From positions 9,063,619-9,127,618 of the forward strand of contig CM119269.1 in the NCBI GenBank assembly GCA_051294375.1: a stretch of DNA of 64,000 bases, given 5' to 3'. Below, piece by piece: positions 51,401 to 63,214 of the stretch (position 1 is its first letter; each line of letters begins with the position of its first letter). Position numbers and translations under genes: made by a program. A model generated the notes under the pieces. That model ran no database searches, was not told where the DNA came from, and saw nothing but the letters and a program-made list of their open reading frames with translations. The stretch is from Paraspadella gotoi. Its lineage: Eukaryota > Chaetognatha.

Positions 51401-52049
51401 TTCCCGCCCTCCGTCGTAAATAAAAGCATAAAAGGCGAATCGAAGGGAAAAAAGGAGGAAACGAATTTCCTTTTATCGACGTCAAAGTCGACGCGACGGA
51501 GGAAAAAGGAAAGGGAGGAAAGAAAAAAGGAAAGGGAGGTAGAAAAAGAAAGAGAGGAAGGTAACAAGGAAATAGAGGAAGGATGGAAATAAGTGTAAAA
51601 ATTTAAAAAGAAAGTTATGGAATTAAAAAGGATGGAAAGAAAGAAAAAAAGGAAAGAGACGAGTAAACAATGATGAAAAGAAAAGAAACAATTTAACAGA
51701 AAGGGATTTTAGAAATAAAAGATATAATAAATAGAAGAAAGACAAGAAAAAATGAATATAAAAAAGAGAAGAGTCAAAGAAAAGCTTCTCCAAGAAAACA
51801 ATTAAAGGACAATAGATAAGAATAAAAAAGAAAGCGAAAAAAAGAAAACAATAAAAAATAGAGAAGGAAATCATTTCGCAGGAGATTCGCTTTTTTATTT
51901 CTTTTCTTCCTCCTTTTTTTATTTTCCGCGTTTTTTTCTTTTTATTTTTTCTTTCTTTTCTTTTCTTTTATCTCTTTCCTCACATATTTCTTTCCTTTCT
52001 TAACCCGAGATTTCTTACGGTCTCTTTTTCTTTTTCTTTCAAAAAAATC

Positions 52050-52052
<3 letters not shown>

Positions 52053-52106
<54 letters not shown>

Positions 52107-52118
52107 GAAAGAGAGAGG
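52053..52118. repeat. (GA)n microsatellite
   Basis: Nearly perfect GA run with two small breaks. Confidence 0.95.
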
Positions 52119-52441
52119 GAAAGGGAGTAGGTGAATCGAGATAGAGTAAGGAAAAGGACTCAAGGTGAAAGATAAAGGAAAGGGTTTAAGAAAGGATGAA
52201 GGTTTCAATTGATGCGACGGGGGGAGGAGGATCGGGGACGAGAAGAGTTCAAAAGCGAACAATCAGAGGTCGACGATCGCCGTAAAAAAAGAAGGACGAG
52301 CGACGAAGAGAATGGCGAACGGCGAACGACGAACGGTGAAGAGATTGCGTACGAGATTGCGTAATATTGTCTCATTCTCTTTTTGCTTCACTTTTGCTTT
52401 TATCATCAAAAGTTTTTTTTAGTAGGAGAGTGACTATTTGG

Positions 52442-52499
<58 letters not shown>

Positions 52500-52672
52500 T
52501 GTTATTATTATTATTAATTTATTATTATTAATATATTATTATTATTGTTTTATTATTTATTATTTATTATATTATTATTATATATTATTATTTTATATAT
52601 ATATTATTATAAGTTGTTGTTGCTTGTTCTTGTTTTTTGTTGTTGGTTGTTGTTGTTTGTTGTTTGTTGTTG
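52442..52672. repeat. (ATT)n passing into (TTG)n
   Basis: About 20 ATT units, degenerate AT-rich sequence, then TTG-rich units to 52672. Confidence 0.9.
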
Positions 52673-52784
52673 AGTTTAAGTTGTCGTCATTCGACAAATG
52701 TATCGTTTTCCCTATTTAGTATTTTATAGTAAATATTCAAAAGAAAGCGAAAATTTTTTTCTTCTCTCCTTCACTCTCAATATC

Positions 52785-53017
52785 TTCTCTCTCTCTCTCT
52801 CTCATCTTCTCTCTCTCTCTCTTCTCTCATCTCTTCTCTCTCTCTCTCTCTCTCCTCTTCTCTCAGAACTCCTTTAGTCTCACCCCGCTCTGCCTCTTTC
52901 CTGAGACAATTCCCTGAAAATAAAATTCCGAGTTGAGTTTTTATTTTGTTTCTTTTGTTTTTCTATATCTCAAAAAAGAAAGAAAAAAAATTAAGAAGAT
53001 AGTAGATAGAGGGAGAG

Positions 53018-53099
<82 letters not shown>

Positions 53100-53288
53100 C
53101 GACAGAAGAGAGAGTGACCTTTTTGTTTTAATCTTCTCATTTCCATTTTTCCTCCGCTTCGAGAGAATTTTGTCGTTTCGATAAAACGGAAGAGAAAGTT
53201 ATATATTTTTGCTCTTTCGGATTTTTGGGGATTAAGAAGGAGAGAGAGAGAGAGAGAGAAGAGAAAGAGAGAGAGAGAGAGAGGAGAG

Positions 53289-53336
<48 letters not shown>
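52785..53336. repeat. CT tract and several GA tracts
   Basis: CT at 52785-52866, GA at 53000-53106 and 53239-53336. Confidence 0.9.
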
Positions 53337-53337
<1 letters not shown>

Positions 53338-53879
53338 TGGGAGGGAGGGTGGCGAGATGCGGCAGTGTTAAAAAAGCCAGAAGACGGACAGAGAAAGAAA
53401 GAGAGAGAGNNNNNNNNNNNNNNNNNNNNNNNNNGTTAAAAAAGCCAGAAGACGGACAGAGAGAAAGAGAGAGAGCGGGAAAGGGAAAGCCATTGAGAGC
53501 GAGTTCCCACCAAAGTTCAATAAATTAATTTAATTACATAAAATCTTTGATAATTTTTCCGATTCAATAATCGAAAAAATAGTTTTGGTAACTCGAAACT
53601 TTAATTTCTATAAATAGATGGAGCGACGACGTTGATAAATCGCGTTGTCTTTTGTTTTCTTCTAATTTTAGTCTCGATTTTATTTTTCAAATTTTTTCTA
53701 GTTTGTACCCCCCCTAACTTGTAGAGTAAAAGTCTAGATCATGATATATTTTAATTTTAGAAATATACAGATTCATACAAGCAATCAAGTCACAGATGAA
53801 TGCGCTATCGAACGGTTTTACTTTTAAATGAGCGTTTCAAGTTTAATTCCAAAATTGCCGATCTCGACTGGTTTGAAGG

Positions 53880-53992
53880 CCACCTCCGCCTCCTCCTTCG
53901 TCGCCGCTTCCGGCTCCGCCGCCGGCTCCGCCTCCGCCTCCGCCGCAGCCTCCGCCGCCTCCGCCGCCTCCGCCGCCGCCTCCGCCGCCACC
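53880..53992. repeat. (CCGCCT)n tract
   Basis: Degenerate six-base repeat. Plus-strand frame gives Ser-Ala repeats, minus-strand gives polyglycine; neither shows a domain. Confidence 0.85.
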
Positions 53993-55185
53993 CTCTCTCC
54001 TCAAAAGAGATACTGTCTCTCTGGTGAATTCCATTCCCTTCTATCGCCGGATCTCAGATTCCATTACGCCCATGGATTNNNNNNNNNNNNNNNNNNNNNN
54101 NNNNNNNNNNNNNNNNNNNNNNNNNNNNNNNNNNNNNNNNNNNNNNNNNNNNNNNNNNNNNNNNNNNNNNNNAGTTATTTTTTTTCTCTCTTTTATTTTT
54201 ATCCTCATCTCTACTTATTTTTGTTTATGTATGGTTCACTCTCTCCTTTTCTATCTCCCTCTTTTTTTCGGCCTCTTTTTCTCTCTCCATCGTTCCGGGT
54301 TTTTTTGTATTCTCCCTCAGTTATGAACGGTTAAGCCTCTAAGGTTTTTTCCAAACATTTATTAAAAAGATACTCTCTCTCTCTCTCTCTCTCTCCCTCT
54401 CTCCTCAAGAATTTTTCTGGGTAGAATCGTATAAATCTGTTCACGAATTTGTCATTCAAAATCTGAGTCAACTTTTCTATTTCAGGGTTAAACTTTTAAA
54501 GCTCAAGATTTTTTCGGGTAAAAACTTCGATTAAAGCAAGAAAAAGAACATAACCTTAATTTTCTTTCTTTTTCGATTAACATAAGCCTCTCTCTCTCTC
54601 TCNNNNNNNNNNNNNNNNNNNNNNNNNNNNNNNNNNNNNNNNNNNNNNNNNNNNNNNNNNNNNNNNNNNNNNNNNNNNNNNNNNNNNNNNNNNNNNNNNN
54701 NNNNNNNNNNNNNNNNNNNNNNNNNNNNNNNNNNNNNNNNNNNNNNNNNNNCTCTCTCTCTCTCTCTCTCTCAATCTCTCTCTGTCTCTCTTTTCTCTCC
54801 CTCCCCATCCACCCCTCAAATCTTTACCCCCTGTTGTCTTTTTATCAAAATATCAACCCCCTAACTTTTTACTCTCTCTTATTATCAGATAAGAAAAATA
54901 TGTATTATTAATCTTTATTTTTAATATTTATAACGAAATCTCGCTAATTCCTTCATTTCTTAATTTGTACCTAATTCATTCATTCTGCTTCCAAAATATT
55001 AACAGAAAATAGCAGCAGAGAGTGTTGTGCCTCCGACATGACCCCTCATTTTAAGTATCTTATCACCCCATATTAGATAAGGACCCATCTCCCTCTCCCT
55101 CTCCCTGAATAACCTTTCTTTCAAACCTCAAAAAGGGTCAGGGAATCTGGGTTGTAAAACAACTGTTACGAAAACTCGAGATTTA

Positions 55186-55311
<126 letters not shown>

Positions 55312-55979
55312 TCATCGTAATTCACAGGGACCGGCCGAAAAAAATAATTCTCCTGATGATCCTACTTTTCCTTCCGTCAAAAGAAACATGAAAAAAAGAT
55401 GGAATAATTTGGTTGACGTCCGAAGCTGAAACCAAATAAATTCCCAGAAGAAATAATAAATACAGTAAAAACAGAAAAATAAACAGGAAGTACCGTAAAT
55501 TTCTACAAAGCAAAAAAAAAAAAAGTCGATGATGATATTAAACCGAAAAAGAAAAGAAATGTTTACTTTCTTTCTTCTTTTTCCTTTTCCTCCTTTCTTC
55601 TTTCGCTCTCCTCTCTATTTTTCTCAACTTATCTTTTTACTTTTTTTTAACCATTATCGTTATATCCCGCTAGCGTCTTATCTAATAATAGAAATTAAAC
55701 CCCAAAAAACTAAAAAATAAGAAAAAAAATTTTAAAGAAAAAAAAAAACCAAAAAACAATCGAAATAATTTTGGTTTTGAAAGTTGAACCCGAAATTGGG
55801 ACAAAGACATAAATCAGAGCCAACCCTTTTTAGGCCCCAACCGCCGTCACCACCCCCTCCCCTCACCAATCACCATCGCATGATAGAGTGTGGCTAAAAA
55901 AATCAGAGGTTATTTTTCGGTTATATTCATATTAAAACAAATATAATTATGACTCGTAATACTCTCTTAAAAAATTTAA

Positions 55980-56800
55980 AATTTTCAAAATCTTCTCGGT
56001 TAACGTTGAAAGTTTTAATGCTAATTTATTTAATTTATAATAAGTTTTTTTTAAATAATAATACCTAAATTAAATCTAAACTTTTGTCGAACACCCTACT
56101 TTTTTACAGACGCCGTTAATGCTATTTCAAATTCCGCCTTCTTAAACATTGAATATAAAATCTGAGAGACAGAAAAAAGGGATAGAGGGAGAAGGAAGGA
56201 AGGAAGGAAGGAAGGAAGAGAGGAAAGGGAAAAGAAGAAGGGGATAAAAAAAAAGGAGAAAAAAGAAGACTGTGCAAAATATAAGGGAATTAAAAATCGA
56301 TATAAAAGACCGAAAAAAGAAAAAGGAAAGAAAAGAAAAAAAAAGAAAATCAGAGAAGAGAAGAGAAGAGAAGAGAAGAGAAGAGAAGAGAAGAGAAGAG
56401 AAGAGAAGAGAAGAGAAGAGAAGAAAAAAAGGTCGATGGCCCAGAGGGCGGTAAGAGGAAATGTTGGAGGTTAAAGGGGAGAAACCGATTTGGGGGAGAA
56501 ACATTTTTTTCTTTGGTCCGGTACAGTAAGGTTCGGTTTCTTGGACAAAAAATATTGGTATTGTTCATTCGTACAGTAGTTGTGTTACAATTAAAAACAT
56601 TGGTAATAGCGGCTGTGAATAACAAATAGTCTATTCTAAATTGTTTTATGTTATGTTATGTTATGTTATGTTATGTTATTTTATGTTATGTTATGTTATG
56701 TTTTTTCTGTTTTTTATGTTCAAGTTTTAAGTTAAACGACTCTAGTGTAAATTACGAAACGAGAGAGTTGAAATAAAATCTCTGGGAACAAAACAAAAAA
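55980..56800. repeat. Duplicated block E, copy 1 (partner 63215-64000)
   Basis: Direct similarity including CTAAACTTTTGTCGAACACC, the GGAA run (56194-56220), the GAAGA array (56354-56424) and the TTATG array (56645-56704). No gene was recognised. Confidence 0.9.
56645..56704. repeat. (TTATG)n pentanucleotide repeat
   Basis: About 11 units with one variant; a copy is at 63834-63890. Confidence 0.9.
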
Positions 56801-57220
56801 AAAACATTAAAGTTCTCAAAATGAAAAAAAAATAACAACAAAAAATAAATAATTTTTTTTTATCAGCAAAAACTGGAACAACAACCGAAATAAATATCAA
56901 AATAAAGAAAAAGACTCTCGACTCTTTCTCAAAAAAAAAAAATGAGGGGAGGGGAAATTCCGACCCCCGTTTTTTTTTTCATCTGCTACCCAATTTGTCC
57001 CTCCCACCCTTTCTCCCTCCCCCACCCCCCAGCCAAATCCCCCCATCTCGTAAGGGGGGGGGAGAACCGAATTTAATGGAAAAGAAAAAATAAACTGAAA
57101 ACCAGAAAAAAAAAAGATTTTTTGATTCGACTTAACTTTTTTTTTCTGCCTCCAGATCCACTTTTCATTTTTAATTCATCAACTTCATTTCCAACGTTTT
57201 GTTTACTTTCTTGGTCGCCC

Positions 57221-57255
<35 letters not shown>

Positions 57256-57575
57256 CGGATCTGGACTTTCGGCGAAAGAGCGCCACCCAGATATTTCCAT
57301 TTTATTTATAACTCGACTCAAATCATTCAAATGAAAAATTTTCAATTCAAAACACAAATGCGCCTGAATATTCTAAAAATATATATATATATTTATAGTC
57401 AGTCACCAAATCAATCAAAAGTCAGTCAGTCATTTAATCAGTAAGTAGGTCCGTCATTCACTCAGTCAGTCTGTCCGTCTTTGATGCAATGCGGCGAATT
57501 TTGATCTTAATACAGGATACATTTTCCAGATCACTCACGATTTTGTTTTCATTTTTCCGACTCAAAAAGAGAGAG

Positions 57576-57582
<7 letters not shown>

Positions 57583-57637
<55 letters not shown>
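57583..57637. repeat. (GA)n microsatellite
   Basis: Perfect GA run. Confidence 0.95.
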
Positions 57638-57639
<2 letters not shown>

Positions 57640-57973
57640 GGAAAGATAAATTCTTAATCCTTCTCTCTCATTCTCTCTCTCACACCCTCTCCCTCCCTCT
57701 CCCGCGCCAGTCCCGAGTTTAAAAGTTCAAATGTGAGAGAGAATCTGTGGCGCAATTAAAAGAAAAAAGGTTTGGACGGGAGATGACAGGGATACTTTTC
57801 GGTTCCGTGAATGAATGAGGGGGAGAGGGAGAGGGAGAGGGCGAATAAAAATGGTGGAGGAGAAAAGAGAGGGAGGAAAAGAAAAAAGAAGGAAAAAAGA
57901 AGGAAAAAGAGGGGTCGGGTTAAGTCGTAAGAGAAAAAGAAGAAGAGAGGAGAAAAAATAAAAAAAAGCAAAA

Positions 57974-58080
57974 TGAAAAGAAAAGAAAAGAAAAGAAAAG
58001 AAAAGAAAAGAAAAGAAAAGAAAAGAAAAGAAAAGAAAAGAAAAGAAAAGAAAAGAAAAGAAAAGAACAGAACAGAACAG
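57974..58080. repeat. (AAAAG)n pentanucleotide repeat
   Basis: About 19 AAAAG units turning into four ACAGA units. Confidence 0.95.
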
Positions 58081-58199
58081 AACAATATGGGTAAAATTGC
58101 GACCAAGTGCAAGAAGGAAAATTAATTGAATTCAATGTCGAACAATCAAAATATATCTCAAATAAATTTGATTTCTCATTTTTTTGTTTATTCTCCTCA

Positions 58200-58246
58200 T
58201 ATTCTTCATTTTCTTCATTTTCTTCATTTTCTTCATTTTCTTCATT
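58200..58246. repeat. (TTTTCTTCA)n 9-base repeat
   Basis: Five near-perfect units. The minus strand reads an Asn-Glu-Glu repeat, but without other coding signals. Confidence 0.85.
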
Positions 58247-58544
58247 CACCATAGCAGACATTTAATTCTTGTTTGTCTTATTTAATCTCCTTAACTCTAC
58301 TTTAGCCTTTTTGTCTTCCGCTGAGGGGCGCATCGTGGCCTTCGGTTCTTGGGGGTCCCCGTTCCTTTCACCCAGATAGACGACTTCTCTCTCTCTCTCT
58401 CTCTCTCCCTCTGCTCTTCTCTCTCTCTCCTCCCTCCCCCCCCACCGTCTCCCTCTCTTCCCTCTCTCTCTCCGTCTCTTCTCCTCTCTCTCTCCACTCT
58501 CTCTCTCTCTCGCTCTCTCTCTCTCTGCTCTCTCTTACCTGACG

Positions 58545-58830
58545 TTCTCATCTTCCTCTTTAAATTTTTTGAAATCTCTCTCTCCTCTATCTCGACGATT
58601 GAAAAGCCAATTCTGGTTTAACCCGTGAATGCATGGGAACCGTACAAAGTAATACAAAAGTCAGATAAGCATCTGTATATTCTACGTTGGTGCAATCCTG
58701 CGGCGAAGAGTTGGGAGAGAGATGGGAGAGAGAGATGGTGATGAATTGAGAGAGAGTGATTCAAGGGAAGCGGATGGCGAACGTGGGAGTGGCGAAAACG
58801 TGAGATTGAAATCGGGAATAAAAGCGCATC

Positions 58831-58908
<78 letters not shown>

Positions 58909-59345
58909 GAGGAGGAAGCGCCGGTGTTAGTTTTTCGTTACGCTTTTTCCGATATAACATTTTTCGCCGGATCGAATTACGAAATCTCACGGAGCAACGC
59001 GCGGCGATTGGCTGAGAACGTCTCAACCAATCAAAGGCGCGGATTTCTCTGGGGCATCCGACCAAATCGAATCAAGGGGATTTCGGACGGTGAGAGTGAA
59101 AGAGAGAGAAGAGTGAAAGAGAGCGAAAGAGAGAGAGCGTTTCTAGGATCGAATTTCCCCGGGATCGAGAGAGAGAGAGAGAGAGAAAGAAAAAGAGAGA
59201 GCGAGCAGGCGCTTCCAGCTCCGGATGAAGAGTCTTTATCAAGTAGTCAGATAACAAACCCTTGTTTATTTAACTCAATTTGGGAGTAAACTTAATATTC
59301 AGAAAAACAGAATCCCGCGGACAGAACCGATTACGGGAAGAGGCG
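58545..59345. repeat. Duplicated block F, copy 1 (partner 62316-63212)
   Basis: Direct, high similarity including GTACAAAGTAATACAAAAGT, the CCAAT palindrome and the AGGCGCTTCCAGCTCC segment. Contains a GA tract at 58827-58916. The CG content is higher than the surroundings. Confidence 0.92.
59007..59031. promoter_or_regulatory. Paired inverted CCAAT boxes in a palindrome
   Basis: ATTGGCTGAGA is followed after ACG by TCTCAACCAAT, giving an 11-base arm with one mismatch and a CCAAT box at each end, both with good NF-Y flanks. It sits in CG-rich sequence (58915-59080) and is conserved exactly in the second copy at 62875-62899. It may be a promoter element of an unidentified transcript. Confidence 0.4.
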
Positions 59346-59381
59346 GGGAAGATGATGGAAAGATTCTGGGATGGAATTTGA

Positions 59382-59410
59382 GAGAGAGAGAGAGAGAAGA
59401 GAGAGAGGAG

Positions 59411-59450
<40 letters not shown>
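59382..59450. repeat. (GA)n microsatellite
   Basis: GA run with a few breaks just beyond block F. Confidence 0.93.
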
Positions 59451-59671
59451 CTTTTTTCTCCAGCTTAAAAATCTTAAGATGACTGACTATCAGTTCGACA
59501 CATTTTCTTTTTCTTTCTTTCATTCAATTTCTGTTTCGCATTCTTTCTTTCTTTTTCTTTTTAATTTCTTTTTTTCTTTTTTCTCTATCTTCTTCCTCTT
59601 CCTTTTCGCTCCTTCTTCGCGAATCGAGGCCAATTAAGGAGTCAGAGGGATTTGGAAACAAAGTCCACTTC

Positions 59672-59672
59672 A

Positions 59673-59735
<63 letters not shown>

Positions 59736-60065
59736 CTCTCTCTCTCTCTGCCTCTCTCTTCCAACTCTCTCAGAATTCCATAATTCAAACGAAAGGCGGT
59801 TGCGGCAGCAATCAGTAGCGGGCAGCAGGGGCCGGTGACGACAGCCGGCAGCAGCAGCGGCGACAGCGGAGGCGGCCGCGGGGGTAAGGGTCAGGGGGAA
59901 GAAAGGTAAGCGGAGGGTGGCTAATCCCTTCCTGGAAAATCTGGTTCTGAAGAAAATTTTTTTTTTCCATCGAGGTTCGAAGTATTTCGTTCGCAGTATT
60001 GAAAAAAGGGCATCATCGGAAAGGTATAGAGATGACTGAAGGATAAACGCTCAAGGTAAACTAAT

Positions 60066-60097
<32 letters not shown>

Positions 60098-60145
60098 GCT
60101 CTCTCTCTCTTCTCTCTCTCTCTCTCCCTCTCTCTCTCTCTCTTC
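59672..60145. repeat. Two CT tracts flanking a GC-rich island
   Basis: CT at 59672-59760 and 60063-60145, either side of the exon-like island at 59792-59884. Confidence 0.9.
59792..59884 (+). other. GC-rich exon-like island
   Basis: After CGAAAG, a 93-base stretch reads AVAAAISSGQQGPVTTAGSS and then a Gly/Ser run before G|GTAAGG. The other strand is also open, so the strand is uncertain. It could be a low-complexity exon, untranslated leader or GC repeat. Confidence 0.2.
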
Positions 60146-60265
60146 TCTCTTCTATCGGCTCACCCTTCGAGCCGCGAGCTGCCCGGGAATTATGATAACA
60201 AAAAAAATACGAGAAAAAAGGGTAAAGTTGTTTTGGACTCTGATTTTTTGGGGTCAAATGGGCAT

Positions 60266-60350
60266 CGACGACGACGACGACGATCACGATGACGGCGATG
60301 ATACACGATGAAGGTCGCCGCCGACGACGAAGACGACGACGAAGACGACG
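60266..60350. repeat. (CGA)n/(GAC)n arrays
   Basis: Two short arrays; the plus frame reads Asp/Glu-rich with no other feature. Confidence 0.85.
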
Positions 60351-61650
60351 TCGATTTCAACGTGAATATTTTCACAGGTTGCAGGGGCCAAAGTAATTTG
60401 GGTTTTTTGAGTCTTAAAGCCACATTGCTCTTCCCCCTTCCTTACACTCTCTCCTTCCGCCTCTCCTTCCCCTATCCTACCCCTCTTTCCTCTCTCTTCT
60501 CCTCTCTTCCCACTCTCTTCCCCCCTGTCCTTACCTCGCGAGAAATTCCTTAAAAATTAAGGGGGAAAAAAAAAATCGTAGGAGATTGAACGGAAACTCA
60601 ATTGAGAAAGAATGAACTTCAGTTTTGGTAAATGAACTTTCTTTCTTTCTTTCTTTCTTTTTTTCTTTTAGGCCGATTCCAGGAGTTTTCGTATTTATTA
60701 AAAAAAAAAGGAGAAAATACGGCAAAAAAAAGAGCGAAAAAAAAATAATATTTCGCCGATCGGGAGAGAAAAAAAAAAAGAGGAGAGAGAGATAGGAAAA
60801 TTAAAACCCATTTAGAGAAACGACGATGGAAAAGTTGAGAAGAGAAAAAAAAAGAACTTTTTTTTCTTATCCTTTTTTTTTCTACTTTAAATCCTCAGAG
60901 AATAAAGTAAATAAATGAAAAGAAGCTGGAAAGAAATAAATATCAATTAAGGCGGACTTTTTTTTTTTTTAAGAGGCTAACAAAAGACTGGGAAATATCT
61001 CACACAAAACATATTTTTCTTGGGCTCTAGTTTTTTTAGGATTCTTTTAATTTTTGTTGTTTTTTGAACGGTTTTTACAGAAGATAAGATTATTAAAGGG
61101 AATCAAATTGTTGAGAACCGAAATCCTTCCACTATTTGTCCACATCAAACCACATCCGTCACACAACAGCTGACCACATTCCTGTCCACCGACCCTTAAC
61201 TCTTATCCCTTTTTTTTCTCTCTACAATCGAATCTTTAGAATTTCCCTCCATTTAAGTCGGAGGTCAAATTTGTTTACACTACAAACCAGATTGGAAAGA
61301 CGTAATCCCAGTCATTAACCGTCTTAAACCATTTTTCTGTAAATCGCTCAATGATGTTTACTCAAAAAAAAAAGGAACGACTAATATGGACGAATCTGGA
61401 TTGCCCCCTTTCCCTTAATGCCCCATAATTTTTTAGTTTTTTTTTGTTTTTTTTGGCCGGGTTATTTCTTTAATAATACTTGCCTTTCCCCTTGGCTTCT
61501 TGCCTTCTTCCGATATTTCTTCTCTTCTCTTTTTTCCCTCTCTCTTTCATACGTTAATTTAGTTCTCGCTCTTATTTTTTGTTTCTCCTTATTTTTTCTT
61601 TTTCTGTTTTTTCCCTATTTTTTTTCGCTTTCTTTCTTCAGTTTCTTTCT
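60351..61650. other. Spacer without recognised genes
   Basis: Poly-A and poly-T rich DNA and pyrimidine-rich stretches. Nothing gene-like was seen before the CT tract at 61660-61700. Confidence 0.5.
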
Positions 61651-61653
61651 TCA

Positions 61654-61700
<47 letters not shown>

Positions 61701-61808
61701 TCTCTCCTCTTCCTCTCTCTCTTCTCCCCTTTTTACCTTTCTTCTTTTATTTCTTTCTCTCCTTCTTTCATTCATTCTCCCTTCCTACTTTCCCTCATTC
61801 GTTCCCAG

Positions 61809-62003
61809 ATGAGTTTTCGCCCGATATACATCCCTTTTACCCTAGGTGGAAAACCTGCGTATCGTTTCCAGTCAGACAGCTCAGGGCCGAAGTGGGAGGG
61901 AGAGAATTGGGGAGGAGGGGGCGGCCCCATTAGATTAGGAAAACCCCAAGGGCCCTGGGATCGCGGGCAACCCTATCGGGCGTGGGCACCCGGAGGGGCA
62001 TGA
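61809..62003 (+). CDS. Possible exon, unrecognised protein
   Basis: A 300-base pyrimidine tract ends in TTCGTTCCCAG, a good acceptor, immediately before an ATG-started 64-codon frame ending in TGA. The product begins MSFRPIYIPFTLGGKPAYRF and continues with a Trp, Gly, Pro and Tyr-rich stretch. This composition differs from the GA/CT artefact frames around it. No domain is recognised and no partner exon was found, so it may be a chance frame. Confidence 0.2.
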   Translation: MSFRPIYIPFTLGGKPAYRFQSDSSGPKWEGENWGGGGGPIRLGKPQGPWDRGQPYRAWAPGGA

Positions 62004-62085
62004 GGGGCGGAGCAGTCATTTCCCCCCCTTCGATTATCGTCGTTACGAGGAAAACTTCTGCGGAAAATTGGAGATGAGTGGCGGA

Positions 62086-62118
62086 GTGGGTGAGTGGGTG
62101 AGTGGGTGAGTGGGTAAG
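62086..62118. repeat. (GTGAGTGG)n 8-base repeat
   Basis: Four near-perfect units. Confidence 0.85.
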
Positions 62119-62315
62119 GAAGTTGGGATAAGAAGGAAGAGGAAAAGAGAAAGAGGAAGAATTCCCAGTCAATAAATTCCATTGTCATTGGGTAAGTTGA
62201 AAAATGGTAAGGGTCACTGCGGTAAAGAAGGACATCTTAATTCATATCAGGGCAGGTCTGAAAAAATTGAAANNNNNNNNNNNNNNNNNNNNNNNNNCTC
62301 TCTCTCTCTCTCTCT

Positions 62316-63212
62316 CCTTACCTACGTTCTCATCTTCTCTTTAAATTTTGAAATCTCTCTCTCTCTCTATCTCGACGATTGAAAAAGCCAATTCTGGTTT
62401 AACCCGTCGAATGCATGGGAACCGTACAAAGTAATACAAAAGTCAGATAAGCATCTGTATATTCTACGTTGTGCAATCCTCGGCGGAGAGTTGGGAGAGA
62501 GATGGGAGAGAGAGATGGTGATGATTGAGAGAGAGTGNNNNNNNNNNNNNNNNNNNNNNNNNNNNNNNNNNNNNNNNNNNNNNNNNNNNNNNNNNNNNNN
62601 NNNNNNNNNNNNNNNNNNNNNNNNNNNNNNNNNNNNNNNNNNNNNNNNNNNNNNNNNNNNNNNNNNNNNNNNNNNNNNNNNNNNNNNNNNNNNNNNNNNN
62701 NNNNNNNNNNNNNNNNNNNNNNNNNNNNNNNNNNNNNNNNNNNNNNNNNNNNNNNNNNNNNNNNNNNNNNGAGAGAGAGAGAGGAAGCGCCGGTGTTAGT
62801 TTTTCGTTACGCTTTTTCCGCATAACATTTTTCGCCGGATCGAATTACGAAATCTCACGGAGCAACGCGCGGCGATTGGCTGAGAACGTCTCAACCAATC
62901 AAAGGCGCGGATTTCTGGGGCATCCGACCAATCGAATCAAGGGGATTTCGGACGGTGAGAGTGAAAGAGAGAGAGAGTGAAAGAGAGCGAAAGAGAGAGA
63001 GCGTTTCTAGGATCGAATTTCCCCGGGATCAGAGAGAGAGAGAGAGAGAGAAAGAAAGAGAGAGCGAGCAGGCGCTTCCAGCTCCGGATGAAGAGTCTTT
63101 ATCAAGTAGTCAGATAACAAACCCTTGTTTATTTAACTCAATTTGGGAAGTAAACTTAATATCAGAAAAAACAGAATCCCCGGACAGAACCGATTAACGG
63201 GAAGAGGCGGGT
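62316..63212. repeat. Duplicated block F, copy 2
   Basis: Same as 58545-59345 with a 233-base N gap replacing the GA tract; joined abruptly to block E copy 2 at about 63212. Confidence 0.92.
62875..62899. promoter_or_regulatory. Second copy of the paired inverted CCAAT palindrome
   Basis: Identical in sequence to 59007-59031, inside the duplicated block 62316-63212. Confidence 0.4.
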
Positions 63213-63214
63213 TA

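Noticed and set aside
56272-56454. Lys/Arg/Glu-rich frame
   Set aside because: Produced by the GAAGA pentanucleotide array.
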